A stretch of 64,000 bases of DNA from the NCBI GenBank assembly GCA_020744425.1, contig JAGMUV010000003.1, positions 3,906,001 to 3,970,000 on the forward strand. Reading direction: 5' to 3'. A model generated the notes under the pieces. That model made no database searches. It worked only from the letters and a program-made list of their open reading frames with translations, and was not told the origin of the DNA. Positions 56,601-64,000 of the stretch are shown piece by piece. How positions within the stretch are numbered: position 1 is the stretch's first letter; each line of letters opens with the position of its first letter. The translations under genes and the position numbers were made by a program. This DNA comes from Dactylonectria macrodidyma (Eukaryota > Ascomycota > Sordariomycetes > Hypocreales > Nectriaceae).

Positions 56601-58951
56601 CGGTCAGTATCTGCTCACCTGAAGATATCCTGGCACCCCAAGTGTTGCTTTTAGAGATAGACGCCTTCCAGTCCTTGACGCGGTCGCTCTGGACCTTCAC
56701 CTGCACCACATTGGTTGTGATTCGTGCGCGGATCCGATACCAATCGTCTTCAGTGGTTTGAGGGGTTACGACAAGGTGAGAGAACTCATATCTCCCATTA
56801 TTCAGGGCATGTTGGGACTCGAGAATGACAGTGTCGGCTTCGGGATTGTATTGTCCGTTGTATTTCGCAGCCTCGCACAGCGCCCGCACCGAGTCCCTGA
56901 AGTCCTTGAGAGAGGACCCCAAAGGCGGCATATCCACGCACTGACTCTTCACGGGGTTTTTCCACCAGCTTGGGAGAAACTTGGCCATACCAGGCTTGTA
57001 GACCCGATGGATCAAGACGAATGGCTCCGCTCCTGAGTCGACAAGCTTGTCGAGGAACTTGGCAAGCTCTGCTGCGCTGTCCTTTCCAGGAGGGCAAGGA
57101 TATAGTAACCCTTCCTCCTTGCGGTCAATGACCTTCCCGAGAGCGGTGCCACCCGGGAGAAGTCGAACCTGTTTGTCGAGCGGACGTGTCTCATTTTGCT
57201 CCAGCGGTCGTTTGTTCACGAGAGACCAGATAAGCGCATGTGCTCCTGACCAGGGACCTGATCCAGTGACGTCTTGTCTCTCTACCATGGGATGAACCTC
57301 AAGGTACGTGTTGGGCAAAACAAAGGCGATCTGGTTCTTCTCCATGGGTGCTGCGTGCAGCGCCCAACTACCCTTTGGGTTGCTGAGCGGGTGAAGCAGT
57401 GGCCACAGGGTGGGCTTCAAAACCATGCCGCCGTAGGATCCTTGATAATTGAAATAGAAGCCGCGTTCCCTCAAATTCTGGGCATAATCCGAAATGCCCA
57501 GAGGGGTCGGTTTGGGACCATTTTCGTCGACCAGACTGTACACCCCGTGGAGGAACGAACCCTTGGGCCGCCCGGTCAAGACTTCGACGGCCGTGTGAAA
57601 ATGCGCGTCGAAGTGGTCAGGATTGAAGCCGTCGATGGAAAACTTCTCCTTCTCCTTCACCCTTGGAAAGGCCAGGTATGCGTAGCGTACAATCTTTTGC
57701 TCCGGATCCCTCGTCTTGTCGAAGACCGGGTAGGAAATCTTGGCCAAGTCGGCCTTGAACTGCCCCGACTGTGGCTCCCAGACGTAGTCTCGCCGGCCAT
57801 CCGTGACCTCCTTGACGTAGAAAGCGCAGCAGTCTTTGTCGTGCCACTCGCTCTCGCAGTGCTTCTGGATGAATTTCACGACGGGGCTGTCTTTGGTGAG
57901 CGGCAACGGCTCCTTGACGTGGTTGAGGACTTGGTGAGTCCGCTTGTCAAAGTGGACAAAGACAAAGTGGCGTGCTCGCGCGTCGGCGAAGCGGAGGGAT
58001 AGTAGTTGACGAACCGCGGCCGAAAAGGATCGCCACTTTTCTGGGACGAACGGAATGACTCCCTGGACGCCATACAAATTGACCCAGTCGTCACTGGGAT
58101 CGACTGCTTCTTCGCCTGCGGGCACGTAGTCGATAGTATCAACGAGATCCTGTGGCTCTTCTTCGCCAGCAGCCCCCCCTCTAAGGGACAGTGTAGGCGC
58201 AAGGTTCCGCCGGATAGGAACTGGTTGTATACGATCTTCTCTCGCTTTTCATCGTGTTAGCTAGGTTCTCTCACTCGAAGCTCAGGGGGGAGATTGTAGA
58301 CTTACCTCGCAGCGCATCGTCTCCCCAGTTGCGATGCTTATGGGCCGTGAGGAAATGCAGCGGCGGCGCAATCTCGAACATAGGGCCCTCAGGCTCCCGC
58401 GGATCGAGAAACGCGGCTATCTCATCGAGAGGCGAGTCCATGGGTTCGACAGGGACTCCAAAGTATAGCATCGTCATCTTGACGCTGAGAGTCGGCTCGA
58501 CGTTCTTGAACCGCCCTTCGCGCACGACCTTGTACCGCTCTGCGTGCGAGTCCTGCAGCTCCTTGACCTCGGGACGGTCTGAGGGGACGAACAGGCGAGC
58601 CTCGTGCCGGGTAAAGTTTTCTTTCAGGATTTGCTGGATGGTCTTGTCTTTGTCATTGAGCAGTAAGGTGAACTTTTCGTGGACTTCTCGCCATTTCGCA
58701 TCGGTGGGCTTGATGGCTGGGTTCAGACGCTCTGCGGCAACTTCGGGCGTCACATATTCGAAGACGGGCTTCGCAGAGACCTCTTCCATTGTGACGTCCG
58801 CTTGCCGACTTATTCGGAAGCCGAGGCTATTCCGAGGCGGTCCCTGGGGGGGCGTTGATGGGAGAAAATCATCAATGCCGGTCCAACGTCCAAGTTTGGC
58901 CGGATGGACTTGGTACCTTGACTCCATGTCTTGTCGTGGAGGCCGAAACAT
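53690..58951 (-). CDS. Unrecognised 1677-aa protein with multiple zinc-finger-like motifs
   Basis: Five exons on the minus strand (58306-58951, 56619-58244, 54660-56563, 53906-54599, 53690-53853) join in consistent phase through four GT-AG introns, mostly with GCTAAC branches, to 1677 aa. I do not recognise the family. The N-terminal ~760 residues look globular, without obvious motif (LYFGVPVEPMDSPLDEI, DDWVNLYGVQGVIPFVPEKWRSF, GSWALHAAPMEKNQ). A disordered segment follows, with WSPERPRSPNP and QWINGRMVLNRAP. From about 890 several Cys/His motifs appear: CPYKGCDFACR...HVHLAESH, CPFCPSPLWEFW...HLRTEH, CVRCHIVACPRP...HFDTLH, CPFCDLPFE...HLDCHVN, CPFYSECGAVVQW...HIRTEH, and a CSRCLRKVP pair. The C-terminus is Lys/Pro/Ser-rich, with nuclear-localisation-like KRKRAK, ending in a basic KTPAKPLKPKPTPK tail. 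A chromatin or DNA-associated role is plausible but only inferred. The start could also be Met at 58927. Confidence 0.72.
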
Positions 58952-60172
58952 GTGACACTTATATTCCTGACCCAACGTTGTTTTATTGTACACAAGGGGC
59001 CGGCTATGTGACAGACAGAAACTAAGTGTTAGTGACAGAAGATCTCTCAATGACGGACAATATCGGGGGATAGTAGAACTTTGCCGTAGGGATTTAAGAA
59101 AAAGAAGGAGACGAGAAAGTAAAAGGCCCAAGAAATGGTGAAGAACAAGACGGGTTAAATCACAAGGCCGGAAGAGAGAGAGAGAGTGTGTGTGTGTGTG
59201 TGTGTGTGTGTGGAAAGCGAGTGAAAGCTTGGTCTGCAAGGGGGATTGGTCCAAGTGTAATGCCATTGTTCTCAGAAGGCTGCCTGCGATGCATTCAACG
59301 ATTGCCAATGTTGCCAATCCCCTTTTAAGTTTGTAGGTGGATTTACGAGACAAAGAAAATGATTGCGAGGGATGAGAGGAGGGGGTCTTTGCGGCGGTGT
59401 GGGAAGCACAAGCCTCTGCGTTTCCATCGCCAGAATCGTCGTTGGAGGTAGTTGTGAGAATTCTAACAACTCAGGCGATATAGCGACGCCAACAAATTCA
59501 ACTGTGAATTGCTATATCAGAAATTTTGTTTTCATTACTATTTAGGCATCAAGCAGCACGTAGTGAGGAAATCAATATTGAGGTTGATTGCGTCCCGCTC
59601 GTACTAAACCTGTGCTGGGTGTAACAAAGAAAACATCCATGTGAGCGCCTTCCCCCTCTCATTCAAGGGATGGATTGCCGCCACTTACCTTGATTGTCAA
59701 GCCGAATTGGGAACGCAATAGGAAAGCAAAGCGATCTAATCTTGGCGGGTTTTCCCCCACGCCGACAAACACGGGAGCCAGCGTGACGGTTTGGTTGAAA
59801 GAAGACGGCGAAGCATGGCCCCGCCACAAACCTATGAGGCCAGCCACTACCATGTTGCCATCCTTTTCCACGCCGTATGATGCTATCCGTCATAATTCCG
59901 GGGGCTGGGAACTCCTTTCATAAGGGGGGTCCAATGTCCTTTTCCATCAAAGAAAGAAGGGAGACAAGCTTGCATGCCACCCCAGCGCAGAACAAAGAAT
60001 CGACCCGGGAGCTGGTTCACCTGAAGCTCTGCTTCAAATTTTGGAGCGAGATGGACACGACAAGCATTTAACGTAGTAGAGAAATCGGAGATCGAATTGC
60101 TTTTTTGTCAGACGAATGGATGCTCAAAGACGCCTGCCTGCCTTGTTTTCAGGCAATCAGTGCCTCCCCAAC
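58952..60172. other. Spacer with compound microsatellite
   Basis: This 1.2 kb stretch holds the promoter of the zinc-finger protein gene and the 3' region of the transaldolase-like gene. The frame of exon 1 stays open upstream to 59353 but translates the microsatellite and has no supporting feature. No other gene is seen. Confidence 0.5.
59173..59212. repeat. Compound (AG)n(TG)n microsatellite
   Basis: A run of AG units at 59173-59186 passes directly into TG units at 59187-59212. It is about 220 bp upstream of the zinc-finger protein start codon. Confidence 0.9.
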
Positions 60173-61359
60173 TCAGAGATACGACTTGACAACAGCTTCC
60201 AACTTTTCCTGAAAATCAGAAAAGTAATTGATAGCCGAGATGATCTTGCCTTCGCTGGCTCCAAACTTGCTCCGCGTGAAAGCCAGCCTCCACGCGCTCT
60301 CGTCCTTCACCAAGGCCCCGTAGTCACGTATCTCCCAGCTCTTGATCTCCGGGCCACGGGCAAAGTAGTCTCCCAGTTTGCCGTCCCACGTCGACAAATC
60401 GGTCTCGGCCAGTGCGCGAAGGAGAACGGGGGAAACGGTGACGTGTTGGATGCCCGCGAGCTGCATCACTTCGTCAACTGACGTGAGCGAGGCAGCTAGC
60501 ACTTGGGTGCGGATGGAGTTGCCGACATAATAGGCCTGGGCTTCACGACAGAAGTCAAAAGCCTTGTTGTTATCAACGGTTCTGCGTAAATGTCAGCACG
60601 GTTATGTTCCCGGGTGTCGTATCGTAGTCTCACCCTGCCTCGAAATGGACCTTGAGCTCGTTGACATAAGGTGCGATATAAGTACACTGTGCATCTGCTG
60701 CCAAGGCTGCTTGCTCCATGCAGAACATGGTCGTAGCAAGGGTGGCGATGCCATTGTTCTCCAGGATGCGACAGGCTTGCATGCCCTCCCAGGTTGCGGG
60801 GACTTTGATGCAGACCCGTTTCGAATCAAAGTCGGGCGCCAGAATGATAAAGATGTTGATGATGCCTGTTCCAGTCAGAACAGTCTATGTGCAGGCTTGA
60901 ATGATCAGTGCATACGTTGGGCATTTTCCACAGTCGCCGACGTTGAGTAGGACAGCTTCGGGTTGGTCTGAATGTGTACATAGCCGGTCAAGTTGGGAGC
61001 GATAATCAGTTGCAATTTGATCATCTATCACCAGGTCAGTAAGTATAATTTCATGTGCCACGAACTAGATTGCAGACCAGTATCTCTGTCACAAACTCCT
61101 CAATGGTTGCGCCACCCTGAAGCTCCTTCAAAGCGCCCCGAGCCTCGACGACCGCTTCTTTAATGAGAGCATCATGAAACAGCTCATTCTTCGCAACATT
61201 GGATTTGGTGAGTTCAAAAAATGCAATAGCCTATCCAATGCTTCCTATCAGTATTGCTCCAGGAAAGCATATTATGAGGGGTAGAAGAAACTGTACCTGG
61301 TTAGAGGTGCAATCGATAAACGGGCCCAAACCTTTGGCCACTACATTGAAGTTAACCAT
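60173..61359 (-). CDS. Transaldolase-family protein with fructose-6-phosphate-aldolase-like active site
   Basis: Five exons (61297-61359, 61078-61230, 60916-61024, 60634-60865, 60173-60581) give 321 aa in phase. It is a class I aldolase barrel of the transaldolase family: Schiff-base lysine in VCIKVPATWEG (Lys129), an Asp-x-Thr-x-Asn-like start motif DCTSNQ (Asp16, Asn20), and GIATLATTMFCMEQA. Three positions deviate from canonical transaldolase. The catalytic Glu is replaced by Gln91 (VHIQTNPKLS). The SPF motif is APY (Ala173, Tyr175), followed by VNE. A VLAASLTSVDEVMQLAG segment is conserved. Gln, Ala and Tyr at these positions are the hallmark of the fructose-6-phosphate aldolase (FSA) branch. 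The protein may therefore cleave or form a dihydroxyacetone-type ketose rather than transfer a three-carbon unit. Intron 2 has a weak GTCTGC donor. No pentose-phosphate gene is adjacent. Confidence 0.82.
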
Positions 61360-62442
61360 TGGCTGTCGCTGAGAACTCAATCCAGTGCGTTAGTAGAAAC
61401 CATACCGTCAGAATCGAGGGTATCGCAGTCGACGTGGCACGTCTGCCGAAGGGCGTCAAGAAGGTTGGGCATTGCTATGGAAAAGCGAGTGTTGTATTGG
61501 GCGAGATTAGAAAGGAGGAATTACGATGCAACGGGGAGAACAATACGAATATCAACTCGCTAGTGATTCTAAGATGTTGAGAGAAAAAGGCAGAGACCTG
61601 GACAAGGTGAGTGATGGGTGATTCACCTTCATTCTTATGCGACGGGTGTGGTGGTGGGCACCCCGCTCTCGGCGTAACACTTAATCATACTTAAGGTATG
61701 GCGATTCATCATTCGCTCGGCCCGACCCTCATCGAGTCCCAAGCTGGTGATTTGGCTCTTTACTTCAGGTGACTCTGGGGCGTCTCCATATTGCGGCTAC
61801 AACTGCCAGCGACGATGACTTGTGGTGGGGATGCTTGATGGAAGCCAGAGTTTCTCTCCACACCTGATAGTCCCCATTTCTATTAGGCTGCCACATTTCG
61901 ACCCTGGAGCGGCTCCGATTTCATTTTCATTGCTGAAGATTGAGGAGAGAAGACACGGAAGATAAAAGTGTAAACATGGAGCCAATTGACACTCACCCGC
62001 CTCGCTTCAAATCGATCAAAAACAGGAAGCCATCACTTGATTCGAATCGAATGCTGTGCTACGGTCACTGCCGAGAAAACAGAATGGGCAACTGTGCCGA
62101 AGAAGCTTTAAGTGGAAATACTCGCGGCGTGGAGTGAGGTGAGTGGAGGGGCAGGTGTGGTGGGGAGAGGACGTGGGGGGACATAGCGAACCATTCCCGT
62201 TTTCGAGACCGTTAAAGGATACACGTGCCATGTCACGTGACTCATCCGTTTCCCCATAACTTCCCCATTGGGACGAAACCTCCAAGAAATCTGATCCCCG
62301 TCACCAAGTCGTACCACCGCCCACAGCCAACATCGCGCCAGGCGTCCTTGCCACCACCTTTTCCTCTCTTCCCCCAGCTCCCGCGCGACGGTAATGGATT
62401 GAGACTTCCCTTGGGACGCCATGAACCGAGCGCAAGGCGATC
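61360..62442. other. Divergent spacer between the aldolase and COX10 genes
   Basis: About 1.1 kb from which both genes diverge. It contains the COX10 leader with short upstream ORFs at 62394 and 62421. CCCCATTGG (CCAAT on the minus strand) is at about 62264-62272. No other gene is seen. Confidence 0.5.
62394..62402 (+). promoter_or_regulatory. Minimal upstream ORF (ATG GAT TGA)
   Basis: A two-codon ORF lies 40 bp before the COX10 start codon. If present in the mRNA it would act as a start-stop-like element. Transcript start is unknown. Confidence 0.35.
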
Positions 62443-62516
62443 ATGCGACCACCACGATGTCTTGCCCCCACCACGGAGCTCCAGCCCTGGAGAGTGCTCT
62501 CCAGAGCCCCTCATAG
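62421..62516 (+). promoter_or_regulatory. Upstream ORF overlapping the COX10 start
   Basis: An ATG 22 bp before the predicted COX10 start opens a 31-codon frame that ends at TAG 62514-62516, inside COX10 and out of frame with it. Ribosomes using this ATG would bypass the COX10 start, so leaky scanning or a downstream transcription start would be needed. The ATG context (GACGCCATGA) is moderately good. It could instead be an artefact if transcription begins later. Confidence 0.4.
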
Positions 62517-63993
62517 CGGCCCTTCTGCGTCGCCCACTGTCCGGCGATGGATGTCGTCGCCCACGACCTTTCAGGCGCCGAGGATGACCGCTGCCCTGCC
62601 ATTGAGAGGTCCCGCCTTCTTCCTGTCGAACCGACTCTTCGAGCGATCCAATTGCCTCGACTTCATCATCTCCCGCCGTGCCAATGGCAGCATTTCCTCC
62701 ACGGCCGCCTCCGCCTCGACCACCGAAGCTGCCGACTCAGCCCTCTCTTCCGCCTCTCAATCCACCCAATCCGACCCGAGCCTTGCGCCTCATCGCCGAC
62801 GACAGGCTCAACGCCGTGAAAAAGCTGCCGCTGCGGCCGCCGCCAACGGAGAAAAGCCTCTACCCCTCGATGCCTCAGCACAGTTGACCGCCCACGCGGC
62901 CGCGCAGCCCGTCAACTCCTTCCGTAGGACCTTCTCGCTCTTGGTTTCGCTCTCCAAACCTCGATTGACCATGCTCGTCGTGCTGTCGGCCATGGCATCG
63001 TATGCGCTATATCCCGTTCCAGAGATGCTCGCCCCGAGCACAACCGAAACACCTAGCCTGAGCCCACTGACGCTACTTTTTCTCACCACCGGCACTACGC
63101 TGTGCTCGGCCAGCGCTAATGCCTTCAACATGCTTTACGAGCCCGCCACCGACGCCAAGATGAGCCGCACCCGAAACCGTCCCTTAGTACGCCGCCTCAT
63201 TTCGACTCGCAGTGCCGCAGCATTTGCCATTCTAGCTGGAGCCACCGGAGTAGGAGCGCTGTACTTTGGCGTCAACCCGACCGTTTCATTCTTGGGATTC
63301 GCCAACATCTTTCTATATGCCGGCATGTACACCCCGCTCAAGCGCGTAACCGCCTTTAATACCTGGATTGGCGCTGTGGTGGGCGGCATCCCACCCTTAA
63401 TGGGTTGGGCTGCGGCTGCCGGTGAAGCTGCTACTAAGGATGGCTCCTGGCGGGAACTACTTTTTGCCAACGACGGATCCTCTCTTGGTGGGTGGCTCAT
63501 GGCTGGCTTGCTCTTTGCCTGGCAATTCCCACACTTCATGGCCCTCAGCTGGCCCATCCGCGAGGAGTACAAGGCTGCTGGCCTTCGGATGCTGGCGTGG
63601 ACGAATCCCAAGCGCAATTCCCGTGTCGCCCTTCGATACAGTTTTATTTTCATTCCCCTTTGCGTTTCTCTTTGTGCTGCGGGCGTCACCGAATGGTCAT
63701 TTGCTGTTACCAGCTTACCCATCAACGCCTGGCTCCTGCGAGAATCTGTACGCTTCTGGCAACACGATGGCCACCACGGCACTGCGAGGGGCCTGTTCTG
63801 GGCGAGTGTTTGGCATCTGCCGGTCGTAATGATATTGGCACTTTTGCACAAAAAAGGCATGTGGGCCAGGGCGTGGACAAGCGTGTTTGGTGAAGACGAC
63901 GGCGAATGGGAAGAGGAGGAGCTGGACGAAATGGTAATCATGGCGGCAGAGAGTTCGAGCGGTCGATTACAGGACGCCAAGCCGGCGAGGTGA
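62443..63993 (+). CDS. COX10: Protoheme IX farnesyltransferase, mitochondrial
   Basis: Cox10 converts heme B to heme O with farnesyl diphosphate in the inner mitochondrial membrane, supplying heme A for cytochrome c oxidase. The single exon encodes 516 aa. The N-terminal ~170 residues are Arg/Ser/Ala-rich with few acidic residues, as in a mitochondrial presequence plus low-complexity linker. The UbiA-type core begins with LSKPRLTMLVVLSAM. The prenyl-diphosphate-binding motif is in NAFNMLYEPATDAKMSRTRNRPL. Further hallmarks are YTPLKRVTAFNTWIGAVVGGIPPLMGW and WQFPHFMALSW...EYKAAGLRML. About eight to nine helices follow, and the tail is acidic (GEWEEEELDE). Met at MSSPTTFQAP or MTAALP further in are alternative starts that would avoid the upstream-ORF problem. 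The stop codon lies 7 bp before the window end. Confidence 0.95.
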   Translation: MRPPRCLAPTTELQPWRVLSRAPHSGPSASPTVRRWMSSPTTFQAPRMTAALPLRGPAFFLSNRLFERSNCLDFIISRRANGSISSTAASASTTEAADSALSSASQSTQSDPSLAPHRRRQAQRREKAAAAAAANGEKPLPLDASAQLTAHAAAQPVNSFRRTFSLLVSLSKPRLTMLVVLSAMASYALYPVPEMLAPSTTETPSLSPLTLLFLTTGTTLCSASANAFNMLYEPATDAKMSRTRNRPLVRRLISTRSAAAFAILAGATGVGALYFGVNPTVSFLGFANIFLYAGMYTPLKRVTAFNTWIGAVVGGIPPLMGWAAAAGEAATKDGSWRELLFANDGSSLGGWLMAGLLFAWQFPHFMALSWPIREEYKAAGLRMLAWTNPKRNSRVALRYSFIFIPLCVSLCAAGVTEWSFAVTSLPINAWLLRESVRFWQHDGHHGTARGLFWASVWHLPVVMILALLHKKGMWARAWTSVFGEDDGEWEEEELDEMVIMAAESSSGRLQDAKPAR

Positions 63994-64000
63994 TGATGGC

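Noticed and set aside
58952..59353. N-terminal extension of the zinc-finger protein translating the microsatellite (HTHTHTHT run)
   Set aside because: The extension has low-complexity sequence and no supporting start ATG in good context. The Met at 58951 or 58927 gives a sensible protein start.

Overview
This 64 kb window is nuclear DNA of a filamentous ascomycete, most likely a Sordariomycete. The genes carry short introns (mostly 42-100 bp) with GTRNGT-type donors and GCTAAC or GCTGAC branch sites. Intergenic spacers are long and have pyrimidine-rich leaders, and the proteins belong to typical Pezizomycotina families (UapA-type purine permease, fungal rhodopsin-fold protein, DUF8004-like protein, JIP5). 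I saw no rRNA, CRISPR, origin or intact transposon, and no convincing tRNA by eye. All gene models were spliced by hand; exon phases were checked and sum to whole codons.

Layout. 0-16 kb: Mup1/LAT-like amino-acid permease with a glutamine-rich tail (-), an unrecognised 860-aa protein (+), UapA/UapC-type urate-xanthine permease (-), CAB4-type phosphopantetheine adenylyltransferase (-), a 3 kb spacer, and a truncated iron-type alcohol dehydrogenase/maleylacetate reductase relic (+). 16-34.7 kb: JIP5 WD40 protein (-), a GH18 chitinase ending in KDEL (+), secreted GDPD phosphodiesterase (+), rhodopsin-fold 7TM protein (+), small MARVEL-type protein (+), a large Cys-rich membrane protein (-), a wax-synthase-like MBOAT acyltransferase (-) and a secreted GH43 endo-arabinanase (-). 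34.7-49 kb: a 3.5 kb spacer, DUF8004-like protein (+), second MARVEL-type protein (+), DPH2 (-), FAD monooxygenase (+). 49-64 kb: MSH6 (+), a 1677-aa multi-zinc-finger protein in five exons (-), a transaldolase-family protein with fructose-6-phosphate-aldolase-like active-site residues (-), and COX10 (+) with overlapping upstream ORFs.

The genes do not form one pathway. Housekeeping genes (PPAT, JIP5, DPH2, MSH6, COX10) alternate with transporters, secreted hydrolases and membrane proteins. No polyketide synthase, peptide synthetase or terpene synthase is present, so the MBOAT protein and monooxygenase cannot be assigned to a metabolite cluster here. The observations I rate highest are the FSA-like active site of the transaldolase homologue, the KDEL-tailed chitinase, the unrecognised 1677-aa zinc-finger protein, two probable GC-AG introns and the COX10 upstream ORFs.
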